NCBI RefSeq assembly: GCF_030410375.1
Contig: NZ_JAUHHE010000014.1
Coordinates: forward strand, 1-64,000
Source: Zwartia vadi
GTDB taxonomy: Bacteria > Pseudomonadota > Gammaproteobacteria > Burkholderiales > Burkholderiaceae_B
DNA: 64,000 nucleotides
Reading direction: 5' to 3'
Position 1 is the stretch's first letter. Each line of letters opens with the position of its first letter. Under the pieces are notes generated by a model. That model was given only the letters and a program-made list of their open reading frames with translations, did no database searches and was not told the origin of the DNA. The position numbers and the translations under genes are program-made. Of this stretch, positions 54,818-64,000 are shown one piece after another.

Positions 54818-56442
54818 GGGCTTTAAACAGCAAACTTCTTAGGCCATCCCTTTATGTGACCTCGCTTTTGATAGCATTTTCGCTATTAAATGGGTGCGCA
54901 CTCCATCAGCGCCTTGCCCAGCAGGAGGGACGCGTTAAACAGGCGCGTGGACTGATAGAGCAAAAGCAGGAGGGCTTTGAGGCTGCAACAAAATCCGCCC
55001 AGCATAGGGCTCAAGCACAGCAGGTTGCAAAGCCCTGGCTAATGGGACGCGCGATCCCGCTGGCTAGGGAGGTGACTCTCCCTCCCGCATTAAGGGGAAA
55101 GATTGATACGACCTTGATGTATCGCGATGGCAAAGTAGATCTGCCAAGCTTGGCAGATCGCATCACACAAGCCACTCAAATTCCCGTTCGAATCAAACCT
55201 GATGCGCTGTTGCCCGCTGAGCACTTTTTACCTCGCTTAAGCACCGCAGCTGTTCAAACAGTTAGCACTGCACTGACGCAAGGGCAGGCTCCGATGGGTA
55301 CCCGGCCACTGCCAGAGGTGCTTGACATTGTGTCACGTCGCCTGGGTGTCCTGTGGCGTTATCACGATCGGGCGTTGGAGTTCTATCGCACGGAGACGCG
55401 TGTCTTTGATGTGCGGGCGCTCACATTGTCTGCGCAGGCAGATGCCAGGCTTGGACGGACAGCTAACAGCAAAAGCGGAGGGTTTGACAACTCATCCCGA
55501 ACATCACTGGTGGCCTCTGATCAGCATGTCCTGCTTGCAATTAAAGAAAGACTGGAGCCATTTTTATCGCGTGCGGCCATTATCGCTGCCCAGCCAGGTG
55601 CCTCAACCTCTATCGTCGTGACGGATACACCTGAGGTGCTCAAGGAGGTTGCACAATATTTGGAAAGAGAAAATCGAATTTTGACCAGACGCGTGCGGTT
55701 GATTTTCGAGGAAATCACATTGGTGACGCATCAGGACGCAGAGTTTGGCTTGGACTGGGACACTCTCTGGGAGCACGGCAAGCTTGCTGCATCATTGTCG
55801 AGTTCGCTGGCGGGAACTGCGGTGACAGGCGTGACTGCAAAGCTTGGTGCATTGCCCTCGGCATCCGTGCGCAGTCAAGCTGTCCTCAACGCCTTATCCA
55901 AATACGGTACGGTCTTGAGGCACGTGACGATTCCAGTGCTGACGCTTAATCGTAGGCCTGTCACGCATGCTGTCAGAACCACTTTTTCCTATATTGATCA
56001 AGTGAAGTCTACGCAACATGCAGAAGCTGGTCATGCATCGACTCGAACAGGTCTTGGGTCGGTCTCGGTCAGTCAAAAAGAGGAAACGGTCGGCGCATTT
56101 TTGACGCTGGTCCCCGATGCACAGGAAAACGGACAGGTTCTGTTGTCTGTCGCTTACGACAACACTGTCGCGCAGCCTCTCAAGTCTGTTGTGGTGGGTG
56201 ATCCGGGTAGTCGATTGCAGATTCAGCAAATCACGATTGACGGACACGGGACCGTTCAGCAAATTGCCCTGAAAACGGGTCAGCCGATGCTGATTTCAGG
56301 TTTTGATTCCAAACAGGATGAGTCGGATCGTAGTCGACTGACACCAGAGTCCCCCCTTGTTCTCGGAGGCTCGGATCGCGCCCGGCAGTCTCGCACGGCC
56401 ACATTGATTATGGTGACTGCTCAAGTTGAGGAGGGGATTTGA
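54814..56442 (+). CDS. pilN: PilN-type IVb pilus secretin lipoprotein
   Basis: A 542-residue outer-membrane secretin of the PilN/BfpB type. The lipobox is LLNGC (C28). The N-terminal half contains N-type domains (DLPSLADRITQATQIPVRI), and the C-terminal half is the secretin channel (residues about 290-540) with LIFEEITLVTHQDAEFG, VTIPVLTLNRRPVTHAV and EETVGAFLTLVPD. It forms the pore through which the pilus passes the outer membrane. It overlaps pilL and pilO-like neighbours by 4 bp each. Confidence 0.85.
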   Translation: MRALNSKLLRPSLYVTSLLIAFSLLNGCALHQRLAQQEGRVKQARGLIEQKQEGFEAATKSAQHRAQAQQVAKPWLMGRAIPLAREVTLPPALRGKIDTTLMYRDGKVDLPSLADRITQATQIPVRIKPDALLPAEHFLPRLSTAAVQTVSTALTQGQAPMGTRPLPEVLDIVSRRLGVLWRYHDRALEFYRTETRVFDVRALTLSAQADARLGRTANSKSGGFDNSSRTSLVASDQHVLLAIKERLEPFLSRAAIIAAQPGASTSIVVTDTPEVLKEVAQYLERENRILTRRVRLIFEEITLVTHQDAEFGLDWDTLWEHGKLAASLSSSLAGTAVTGVTAKLGALPSASVRSQAVLNALSKYGTVLRHVTIPVLTLNRRPVTHAVRTTFSYIDQVKSTQHAEAGHASTRTGLGSVSVSQKEETVGAFLTLVPDAQENGQVLLSVAYDNTVAQPLKSVVVGDPGSRLQIQQITIDGHGTVQQIALKTGQPMLISGFDSKQDESDRSRLTPESPLVLGGSDRARQSRTATLIMVTAQVEEGI

Positions 56443-57767
56443 TCATGCCTTGCAGTTTATCTTCGAGTGCTCAGTCTGAGGCATGTGTCGTGTCGTATTC
56501 TGAAGGCACCGATCTCGTGTTCGCACTAGACTGGACGCCACTGGTAGGAGGTTTACCGGAAAAGCTAGGTAGGCAACGTGCGCGTGCGGCAGGTGCGACA
56601 CATTTTGTAGTCATGGGCAGTTTGGCTGCTGTAGTCGGATATGGCGTGATTCGTTATCAATCGTCAGGCGATGGAGAAAGGCGATCCGAATCCGTGCGTG
56701 CAGCTTACGCTGCGGCAGCACTATTCGCTCTCGCACATCCTGAAGGCGTGATTGCAGCCATTTGGTCTGTCCCAGAAAAAGGTTACTGGTTCGTTGCTGT
56801 GAACTCAGGTTTGGTCTTGGCGCAAACTGATCGATGGTACTCAACCCTTGTTGAGGCTGAAGCGGCACTGCTTGGTTTGAAAGAAAGATTTCCAGCAATG
56901 CGTGTGCTTCATACTGAATATTTAGGAGAGGATGGGGTATCCGATTGGATACTCAAGCGTATCAACCCTCAAGCGCGTCTGGAAAAAATGACCAGACAAA
57001 ATAGCCGATTCATCCAGTTAGTTTGTCTCTCATTCGTTATCACGATATGTGGTTGGCTATGGTTAGATCGTCCGAGCCATCAGGCTTTACCTCTACCGGA
57101 AGATCATGCTGACGAGCGTTGGCAGCAAGTGCTTCAAGACTTTTCAAACAAACATCCTGTACACCATGCCGACCAGTTATTTAAAGTCGTGGCTGCGTGG
57201 CATCAGGCGCCGCTGAGTCCGGGTGGGTGGACACTCAAACAGGTCCTGTGTGAACCCCTGGGAATGGACTGGCATTGTGCCGCTCGATATCAGCGCATGA
57301 AAAAACTTGCGATGAGCGAGCAGTTGGATGCCGCAAAGCCAGAGGGTTGGATCGCGGAATTTAGCGATTTTGATCATGGCATCTTGAGATGGAGTGTGAC
57401 GGATGCCGCCAGTATTTTTGAGCCTGTACCTCAAACGGTTCCTTTCAAAACCTGGTTGAGTTATCTGCAAAGTGTCGCACCAGTTTTTCAATCCATACAG
57501 ATAGGTTCAGGTTCGCCAGTCCTGTTGCATGCCCCCTTAAGTCAAATGGGTGTGGCATTGGCGAGACCATCATCAATCAAGCCTTTAAAGCGAAGGATGC
57601 TTGCGATTAAAGGTCCTTTACGTTCGTTATCCGCATTAAAAGGACTCACGATACCTGTTCGCTGGCGCAGCGTGCAACTTGATTTGGGTATGCCTGAGGG
57701 ACAGGGTGTCAGTCGAAGTGAGCTAATCGTTAGCCTGAATGGAGAAGTATTTGAAATTTCCGAATAA
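56439..57767 (+). CDS. pilO: PilO2-type IVb pilus accessory protein
   Basis: A 442-residue protein with an N-terminal cytoplasmic actin-like part (FALDWTPLVGGL...), one membrane helix at about 189-207 (FIQLVCLSFVITICGWLWL) and a periplasmic C-terminal half. This bitopic arrangement matches the PilO2/PilO family of R64-type thin pili, which links the inner-membrane platform to the secretin. Start: overlap ATGA with pilN at 56439 as GTG/ATG-type junction; the frame reads MIMPCSL from there. Function by family. Confidence 0.75.
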   Translation: MIMPCSLSSSAQSEACVVSYSEGTDLVFALDWTPLVGGLPEKLGRQRARAAGATHFVVMGSLAAVVGYGVIRYQSSGDGERRSESVRAAYAAAALFALAHPEGVIAAIWSVPEKGYWFVAVNSGLVLAQTDRWYSTLVEAEAALLGLKERFPAMRVLHTEYLGEDGVSDWILKRINPQARLEKMTRQNSRFIQLVCLSFVITICGWLWLDRPSHQALPLPEDHADERWQQVLQDFSNKHPVHHADQLFKVVAAWHQAPLSPGGWTLKQVLCEPLGMDWHCAARYQRMKKLAMSEQLDAAKPEGWIAEFSDFDHGILRWSVTDAASIFEPVPQTVPFKTWLSYLQSVAPVFQSIQIGSGSPVLLHAPLSQMGVALARPSSIKPLKRRMLAIKGPLRSLSALKGLTIPVRWRSVQLDLGMPEGQGVSRSELIVSLNGEVFEISE

Positions 57768-57780
57768 ATACAACGGTGAT

Positions 57781-58212
57781 ATGTTTGCTTCAATTTGGAT
57801 CGTGCGGTTGAGAATGCCTGTTGTGATTGTATTGACAGCATTATGGATCCAAAGCGCAGAGGCAAACGAAACAAGATCTTCTGAACCAAATGTAGTGCAG
57901 GAGCTTTTGCAATTGGATACCCAAGCGGCCTTGCTTGCCGCAAGAAAGAATGTTGTGGGTAATCTTTCGCAGCCTGGTCCTGTCACCCATCTAGTCACAG
58001 AAAATATTTTGCTGGCTATCTATGGTGTTGGACAATCACTGACTGCGGAGGTTTTACTTGATGCGGAGCCCCATGTTTTTAAAAATCGACAAGTTAAACC
58101 TGTTACGGGTCGATCGGTTCAATACACACTTGAGCGGATTGCACCGCCTTGCATCCATTTGAAAAAATTGGAAACGCCAGAGGTGTTATGTCTGGGGCAG
58201 GTACGGCCATGA
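57781..58212 (+). CDS. pilP: PilP-type IVb pilus biogenesis protein
   Basis: A 143-residue exported protein with a signal peptide (VIVLTALWIQSAEA) and a small beta domain with VYGVG-like segments (LLAIYGVGQSLTAEVLLD) typical of PilP, which joins the pilus alignment complex in the periplasm. The ATG at 57781 is preferred because it starts a clean signal peptide. The frame is open to 57739 inside the preceding gene. It overlaps the ATPase gene by 4 bp (ATGA). Confidence 0.7.
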   Translation: MFASIWIVRLRMPVVIVLTALWIQSAEANETRSSEPNVVQELLQLDTQAALLAARKNVVGNLSQPGPVTHLVTENILLAIYGVGQSLTAEVLLDAEPHVFKNRQVKPVTGRSVQYTLERIAPPCIHLKKLETPEVLCLGQVRP

Positions 58213-59924
58213 AAATACAGGGTGTCTTGGCAGTAGAGAACACGCCATGGGAAATTCGAACGCAAGACGAGCTAGAGCGCTTAGTTCCCAAGATTATGCG
58301 AACCTTAGTTAAAGAGCTTGAGGTGCTGAGTCTCATGAGTCGAATGTGTCCGGTGCTTCTGAGTGACGGTTCAGCAGCGGTATTCGTTTTGAGGCAACAC
58401 TATCACGATGATCAGACGCTTGCTCTTGTTCAACTGCTTAAGCAACGTGGGTATCGCTTGAATGCGACACCACTGTTCGTGCTTTCAGCTGCGCTGCTTA
58501 TTGCAGTATCAAAATCGGTACGAAAATCAGCGATGATAAATCCCAATCTGCCAGATGCCTCATCTAGCTCGAGCGCGCTGGTGTTGGCGATGAATGCTAT
58601 TTTGATCTGGGGGCTTCGACAGCGGGCAAGCGACATTCACTTCAATGTGAGACGCGATCAGAGCGAGTCAGCTGTGATGTTCACGATAGATGGGCGCTAT
58701 GTTTGTCCGGATCTCTATGCAAGGCTTCCAACCGCAACAATGATGGCGATGCTCGCGGTCACCTGGATGGAGGTGGCAGGTGGCAATGGCGCGGTGTTCG
58801 ATCCTACCATTGAGCAGCAAGGGCGTGTGAGTCGTGAGCTTGATGGGCAACGTGTTTGTCTGCGTTGGGCTTCCCTTGCGACTGATCAGGGGCCTTCTGT
58901 CTGTTTACGTGTATTGATTCAGGACTCGACGGATTTAACCCCTGAACTCTCGCAACTTGGATATTTGGATACCCAGATATCCGCTCTCAGAAGGGCGAGT
59001 ATGAAACAGGGTGGTGCCATTGTTCTTGCAGGGACGGTCGGATCTGGTAAATCCACCACGCTTGCTACGTTAATGCGTGAAATTCCAGCGCATAGAAAGA
59101 TTGTGACACTTGAAGATCCGGCTGAATATCTGATTCCGAATGCTTTGCAAAATACGGTTTCCAGATCAAACGATGAAAATGAACTGGGTGTGTTCGACAA
59201 TAAAATTAAAGCATTCAAACGCTCTGCGATGAACGATTTGCTGATCGGTGAAATCAGAGATGCAGCGGGTGGTCGTGCTTTTTCAGATCTAGCTGGTTCA
59301 GGGGTCAGCATCTATACGACCGTGCACGCAGGATCGGCCCTCTGGATTCCCGCGCGTTTAGCCTCTAGCTTCATAGGCGTTCCCAGAGATTTGCTCGCCA
59401 CGCCTGGCATCCTCAAGTTGCTGGTGTTTCAGTGCTTGCTACCGCTGCTGTGCCAAGGGTGCGCACTACGCTACGAGCAAGTCGTCCAGACCGGTGTATG
59501 GCGGTGCGCACTCAATCGTGCTCGATCAGATGCATGGCGGGAGGCTTGGGTAAGTGAGCTGGAGGAGCAGTTTGGGCTGTCAAGAGATCGACTGAGGTTT
59601 CGCTCTCTTGCAGGGTGCGCACGCTGTGCGAATGGGTGGTCGGACTCGCTTGGCATTTTGGGTCGAACTGTTGCCGCCGAGCTGATCGAGCCGTCAGAGG
59701 AGCCGGAATTTTTGACTGGTCTTCTACAGCAGGACGGCTTGTTATTGCACCGTTGGTTTGAACAACGGCCGCGCAGGGCATTAATCGATGAAGATATGGC
59801 GGGGAAAAGTGCCAGACAGTGCGCGCTCTTCAAAGTTTGGAAAGGGCTAATCGATCCGAGAGTGGTTGAACAGTTTTTTGGCTCGACTGACTTTTCCGGG
59901 GAACGACCACATGTCAGTTTATGA
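58209..59924 (+). CDS. pilQ: PilQ-type IVb pilus assembly ATPase (GspE/PilB family)
   Basis: A 571-residue hexameric traffic ATPase that powers pilus extension. Visible are the N2 segment ASDIHFNVRRD (140-150), Walker A GTVGSGKST (275-283), the Asp box LEDPAEY (301-307), Walker B LLIGEIRDAAGG (344-355), and the His box TVHAGSA. A tetracysteine zinc motif is present (C415, C418 and C470, C473), as in assembly rather than retraction ATPases. No PilT-type retraction ATPase is in the operon. The start is the ATG at 58209 overlapping pilP; an ATG at 58188 is also possible. Confidence 0.9.
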   Translation: MKIQGVLAVENTPWEIRTQDELERLVPKIMRTLVKELEVLSLMSRMCPVLLSDGSAAVFVLRQHYHDDQTLALVQLLKQRGYRLNATPLFVLSAALLIAVSKSVRKSAMINPNLPDASSSSSALVLAMNAILIWGLRQRASDIHFNVRRDQSESAVMFTIDGRYVCPDLYARLPTATMMAMLAVTWMEVAGGNGAVFDPTIEQQGRVSRELDGQRVCLRWASLATDQGPSVCLRVLIQDSTDLTPELSQLGYLDTQISALRRASMKQGGAIVLAGTVGSGKSTTLATLMREIPAHRKIVTLEDPAEYLIPNALQNTVSRSNDENELGVFDNKIKAFKRSAMNDLLIGEIRDAAGGRAFSDLAGSGVSIYTTVHAGSALWIPARLASSFIGVPRDLLATPGILKLLVFQCLLPLLCQGCALRYEQVVQTGVWRCALNRARSDAWREAWVSELEEQFGLSRDRLRFRSLAGCARCANGWSDSLGILGRTVAAELIEPSEEPEFLTGLLQQDGLLLHRWFEQRPRRALIDEDMAGKSARQCALFKVWKGLIDPRVVEQFFGSTDFSGERPHVSL

Positions 59925-61056
59925 CTGGATCGTTTCCCTAAGGCTGATTCGGTGGCGCACGTTTTGGTTTCGAACAAAATTGTGGATTGCTGCAAAAGCT
60001 TTCAGATCTCAGCGAGCTGATTATTACGAGTATTTGGCTGATTTAATTGAAGCCACGCTGGGCACAAAAACACTTCAAACTATTTTTCAAGACGACGCGG
60101 CACGTCATGCATCGAGTCGGGCTCGCAGTTTTTTGTCGCGCGTGTGGCTTGACCGATTTCCCCAAACAGGTGGTGATTTATTTACCACCTGGCATGGTAG
60201 CTTGCCAACAGAGGATTTGCTTGCCATTCGCTCGGCACAATATGCGGGTGCGCACGCACTGACGCGGACACTCAGGCAGCTTGCTGAAGTCGTCAGGCTA
60301 GTCGATCGCGCAGTCAGTCTTTTAGTGACAACAGCATTTGTCGGCGTCGCTGGATTATTGATGGCACTGGGTTCAATATTATCGATCCCTTTCTTTACAG
60401 TTAAACAACTGAGGCAAGCGTTCGCTTCAGTGCCTACTGAATACTATTCAAGCTGGACCCAAGCCTTGTTTGCGACGGCTGACTGGCTCAGTACGGCATG
60501 GCCGTTTGTCGCATTCCTGATGGTTTGCTTTGCGGTTGTTTTCAGTGGATCTTTCGCAAATTGGACTGGACCATTGCGTGTCTTTGCTGATCAGTTTGGC
60601 CCGTGGGCGTTCTATAGGCGCGTGCAAACGGTGCGATTTATTGCATTATTGGCTGTGACTCTCAGCCCAGGTCGTCATCAGAGCTCTCGTTTACGAGAGG
60701 CGATATTCTTGCAAGTGCATGGCGCTTCACCATGGTTTTTAAAACATTTATACGCGATGGTGACGCGCCTGGATTTGGGCTCGCATGCCATTGAGGCGAT
60801 GGATACTGGTCTGATTGACTCAGAGATATGGTGGTATTTCACAGATTTGATTCAAACACTTGGTTTGGACGAGGCCTTGATACGAACTCGAATCAGAACC
60901 GAAGCGCATGCAATGAGACGCATCCATTCACAAGCACTTTTTTTAAGGTGGTGTCTGTTGTTACTCGCGCTATCGATTGTCTTGGGTATTGCTTTTTGGC
61001 ACGTCCAAGTGTTTGAAGAACTCAGACAGGCGTTGAGTTTGCATTATTCCCGCTAA
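59911..61056 (+). CDS. pilR: PilR-type IVb pilus inner-membrane platform protein (GspF-like)
   Basis: A 381-residue membrane protein with three hydrophobic helices at about residues 150-170, 215-235 and 360-380. It has the two-domain layout of the type II secretion F/PilC family. It forms the inner-membrane base on which the ATPase acts. The frame is open from 59866, but the ATG at 59911 follows GGGGA and gives a family-sized protein. It overlaps the ATPase gene by 14 bp. Helices end with a short basic tail. Confidence 0.85.
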   Translation: MSVYDWIVSLRLIRWRTFWFRTKLWIAAKAFRSQRADYYEYLADLIEATLGTKTLQTIFQDDAARHASSRARSFLSRVWLDRFPQTGGDLFTTWHGSLPTEDLLAIRSAQYAGAHALTRTLRQLAEVVRLVDRAVSLLVTTAFVGVAGLLMALGSILSIPFFTVKQLRQAFASVPTEYYSSWTQALFATADWLSTAWPFVAFLMVCFAVVFSGSFANWTGPLRVFADQFGPWAFYRRVQTVRFIALLAVTLSPGRHQSSRLREAIFLQVHGASPWFLKHLYAMVTRLDLGSHAIEAMDTGLIDSEIWWYFTDLIQTLGLDEALIRTRIRTEAHAMRRIHSQALFLRWCLLLLALSIVLGIAFWHVQVFEELRQALSLHYSR

Positions 61057-61162
61057 GGCAGAAATGTTCGCTCGAACCCTGTGATTTTCATGCGGCAACA
61101 TCGGTTCATTGAAGCGTTTAACTAGAAACACAGTTTTTCATTTTTCTATAGGTCACTATTTC

Positions 61163-61843
61163 ATGTCTCATCATATTGAATCAGTTGGTATCCATTACAG
61201 TGTGCGTCCTGAGTGTTCTCCCCGCGCATACCAACAGGGACTTTTTACTGGGGTTTTGCAGCGTCAAAAGGGATTCTCTCTCATTGAAATTTCGATTGTC
61301 ACGACGATCATGATGTTGCTTGCCATTGTTGGTATTCCAGCCATACAGGGTTATGTTGTTGAAAGTAAAGTTCCGAGGGTTGCTGAGGAGTTGCAGCGTT
61401 TTGTCGCACGTCTGAAGGTCACGACCAACGGATTTGGCGCAAGTCCCTACGCAGGCGTTGATACTAGGGTGCTTGCAAACGCGTTGCGTGGTTCCAGTGT
61501 CGTGGCGGTGTCTGGCGAAGGCGCGAGCGCGAATGTTGCCCATGGTCTAGGCGGTCCGGGTGTTTCAGGTCGCGGCGTGGTTCGCGTGGCACCTTATGCA
61601 TTGTCGGGAGCCCCTATTGGCTCGGCTTTTTTGCTGACTTTAAATGATGTGAATCATGCGGCGTGTCCGGGTCTGGCCTCTATTTTGCAACGCATCGCAG
61701 AAGTCGTTACGATTTCCGGTGCGGGAGGGCCTGTCATGGTTAAAAACACATCGCACCAACCGGCTGCCGCCTATGATCCTTTGCTGGCTGACGCACAGTG
61801 CCTAAGCGGTGACCGCAATGTGTTCGAGTTTGTGATTCGCTGA
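61163..61843 (+). CDS. pilS: PilS-type IVb major pilin
   Basis: A 226-residue prepilin. A long leader of 37 residues ends in QKG before FSLIEISIVTTIMMLLAIVG, the N-terminal helix, with Glu at +5. Mature size is about 189 residues. The pair of cysteines near the C-terminus (HAACPGLA and DAQCLSGDRN) is the D-region disulfide of type IVb pilins such as R64 PilS. The ATG at 61163 is preferred over a TTG at 61109. Residues about 110-160 are Gly/Ala/Ser-rich. It shares a single base (TGATG) with the next gene. Confidence 0.85.
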   Translation: MSHHIESVGIHYSVRPECSPRAYQQGLFTGVLQRQKGFSLIEISIVTTIMMLLAIVGIPAIQGYVVESKVPRVAEELQRFVARLKVTTNGFGASPYAGVDTRVLANALRGSSVVAVSGEGASANVAHGLGGPGVSGRGVVRVAPYALSGAPIGSAFLLTLNDVNHAACPGLASILQRIAEVVTISGAGGPVMVKNTSHQPAAAYDPLLADAQCLSGDRNVFEFVIR

Positions 61844-63036
61844 TGCGTTCGAGTCAATATGGTTTTTCGCTATTTGAGATGATTGTGGTCACGGCCATCA
61901 CATCTCTGATCGGTGTGTGGTCGGCGACGTCTTGGGTGCAACAGTCCGAAGACGCAGCATCTGAGGCGATGGGGCAGTGGTTGGTGTCTGTCAAGGCATC
62001 TGTCGATCAGATGCTGGTTCGTCAGGGGGATTACCTAACAGGTATTTCAGTCGCCAACGAATCCTCTCAGCAATACGGCGATATTTGGCATCCTACTGTT
62101 CAGGAGCTGATTCAGGCTGGGCATTTGGCGAGCGGTTTCTCCAAACGTCCACCTTTGGGGTATGACATCAGTATCACTATCCTTAAACCGACAGGTTTGT
62201 GTTTGACTCTGGGCTGCAAGTTAGAGGCCTTGACGATCGTTAAGCCTCAGTCGCTGCAATCGGAGCAGGCAGCCAATTTGAGCCGGATAGGGAAAATTTT
62301 GGCTTCATTTGGCGGACAGGGGGCCAGTGTTTCCCAGCTCTTGCCTCTGCGGGTCAGGGGGCCAACCATGGATCTACCCAATCCGCCTGTTTCAGGATCT
62401 TCAGCTTTGCCAATCGGTTCAATCGTGCTTCACAGTTTTTATGACTCGAGTGCGCAGGTGAGTTTTTTGAGGCAAGGCGAAAGAAGGGATGTGCATCTTG
62501 GCGCTGACCTGCAGGTAAAAGGAAGGTTAGCCGCTGGAGGCAGCATTTCATCACAAGGAAACATCCACGCTGCGGGGTCGATTAAAACGGACGGTGCGTT
62601 TAGCTCGGGTGGATCGATGACGTCAGGAGGCGCTATTTCGGCGAACGGACCTATTTCTACTAAAGCCTCTATACATGCGGGTGGGGAGATTGTTGCTTCC
62701 GATCGAATTCGCAGCGCAGGACATCTTCAACTTGGCGCGGTCGCTAGTACGGGAGATGCGTGCGAAGGTCAAGGCCTTCTTGCGCAGGCACAAGGCGGAG
62801 GACTGTTGATTTGTCAGGCCGGTAAATGGCAGCGAAGTGCAAAGATGTGGGGAGGACATTTCATTATTCACTCGGGTTTCAGGTGCGATATGTTTGGAGG
62901 TTTGAATATTGATCGTCGCAATCCCTTGACGGGTGACTGTTCTTGTCCACCGGGCTACGTCCCGCAACTGATGGCTGTGTGGCGCTCGCCCCATCAGTCT
63001 GACAACGAGTTCCACACGTTTGTATGTCTGGACTGA
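61843..63036 (+). CDS. pilV: PilV-like tip minor pilin with hexapeptide stalk (shufflon-type, not recombined)
   Basis: A 397-residue minor pilin. The prepilin site is G7 before FSLFEMIVVTAIT with Glu at +5. Residues about 40-210 match the N-terminal shufflon/PilV domain. Residues 223-300 are 13 hexapeptides (LAAGGS, ISSQGN, IHAAGS, ISANGP and others), a predicted beta-helix stalk. Then comes the boundary block ACEGQGLL and LLICQAGKWQ, which in R64 precedes the switchable C-terminal segments. The tail has C348, C366, C368 and C395 with NPLTGDCSCPPGYVPQ, like R64 tip segments that recognise recipient LPS. No recombinase, sfx-like repeats or other segments follow. alaS begins 103 bp on. Confidence 0.83.
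   Translation: MRSSQYGFSLFEMIVVTAITSLIGVWSATSWVQQSEDAASEAMGQWLVSVKASVDQMLVRQGDYLTGISVANESSQQYGDIWHPTVQELIQAGHLASGFSKRPPLGYDISITILKPTGLCLTLGCKLEALTIVKPQSLQSEQAANLSRIGKILASFGGQGASVSQLLPLRVRGPTMDLPNPPVSGSSALPIGSIVLHSFYDSSAQVSFLRQGERRDVHLGADLQVKGRLAAGGSISSQGNIHAAGSIKTDGAFSSGGSMTSGGAISANGPISTKASIHAGGEIVASDRIRSAGHLQLGAVASTGDACEGQGLLAQAQGGGLLICQAGKWQRSAKMWGGHFIIHSGFRCDMFGGLNIDRRNPLTGDCSCPPGYVPQLMAVWRSPHQSDNEFHTFVCLD
62509..62742 (+). repeat. Thirteen tandem hexapeptide-coding repeats in pilV
   Basis: Thirteen consecutive 18-bp units encode hexapeptides of pattern [ILMF]-x-x-x-[GASD]-x at residues 223-300. The first position is always Leu, Ile, Phe or Met, and position five is Gly in nine of the thirteen units. 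The DNA copies have diverged, so this is an old protein repeat, not slippage. Confidence 0.85.
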
Positions 63037-63040
63037 AGCT

Positions 63041-63068
63041 TTTACCGGGCGTCGCATGCCCGTATAAT
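63041..63068 (+). promoter_or_regulatory. Sigma-70 promoter of alaS
   Basis: TTTACC at 63041-63046 and a perfect TATAAT at 63063-63068 are 16 bp apart. The leader to the ATG at 63140 would be about 65 bases and is pyrimidine-rich near its end. The promoter is just downstream of pilV, so alaS is a separate unit. Confidence 0.7.
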
Positions 63069-63130
63069 CGACTACTTAGCCTGAGAGGGGACCTGTATTT
63101 CTATCCCGCTCGTCTTTTTTCCTCCTTTGA

Positions 63131-64000
<870 letters not shown>

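Overview
The window reads as chromosomal DNA of a betaproteobacterium of the order Burkholderiales, most likely an Alcaligenaceae relative. This rests on the protein families and on gene order: pdxJ-acpS-nagZ-uvrC-pgsA, trxA-rho, parE-parC, and a cbb3 oxidase operon with FNR boxes. No database search was possible, so the placement is an inference. Almost all of the window is coding, and tightly packed operons with 1-14 bp overlaps are common.

Layout. 1-127: right end of an IS3/IS150-type insertion sequence. 0.2-7.3 kb: CoA pyrophosphatase, RsgA, an M48 protease, oligoribonuclease, a MATE exporter, an ArnT-like lipid A glycosyltransferase and type B ribosomal protein L31. 7.5-15 kb: a spermidine-synthase-like protein, an orphan ABC binding protein, then pdxJ, acpS, nagZ, uvrC, pgsA and queF. 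15.1-21.8 kb: the cbb3 cytochrome oxidase cluster (reduced CcoI, CcoS, CcoN, CcoO, CcoQ, CcoP, CcoG, short CcoH, a small membrane protein), with FNR boxes in front of the first gene and of ccoN. 21.8-28.2 kb: a MaoC hydratase, two acyl-CoA dehydrogenases, an FNR regulator with its own FNR box, and clpB. 28.3-35.1 kb: a peptide/opine-type ABC importer divergent from a hydantoin-racemase-family enzyme. 35.1-37.9 kb: an EamA transporter, a polyprenyl-phosphate glycosyltransferase and a YdjC/ChbG-type deacetylase. 37.9-53.9 kb: queH, glnE, yhdP, rho, trxA, parE, parC, a ferredoxin-type reductase and an orphan sugar/glycerol-phosphate binding protein. 54.0-63.0 kb: an eight-gene type IVb pilus operon resembling the IncI1/R64 thin pilus. 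63.1 kb to the end: the start of alaS.

The parts of most interest are these. (1) The chromosomal R64-like pilus operon (pilL, N, O, P, Q, R, S, V order) lacks its own pilM, transglycosylase, prepilin peptidase and shufflon. Its PilV-like tip protein carries 13 tandem hexapeptides and one fixed C-terminal tip domain. Its PilL-like lipoprotein joins a VirB9/TrbG-like segment to a TcpQ domain. (2) The CcoI homologue keeps the eight membrane helices and the CPC motif but has lost the metal-binding, actuator, phosphorylation and nucleotide-binding domains, and its CcoH partner is also much shortened. (3) The three enzyme types needed to decorate lipid A phosphates with a free hexosamine are all present, split between 5.2-6.9 kb and 36.0-37.9 kb. 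Several operator or attenuator candidates are also visible, including a perfect 24-bp palindrome before rpmE2 and a C/U-rich, rut-like leader before rho.
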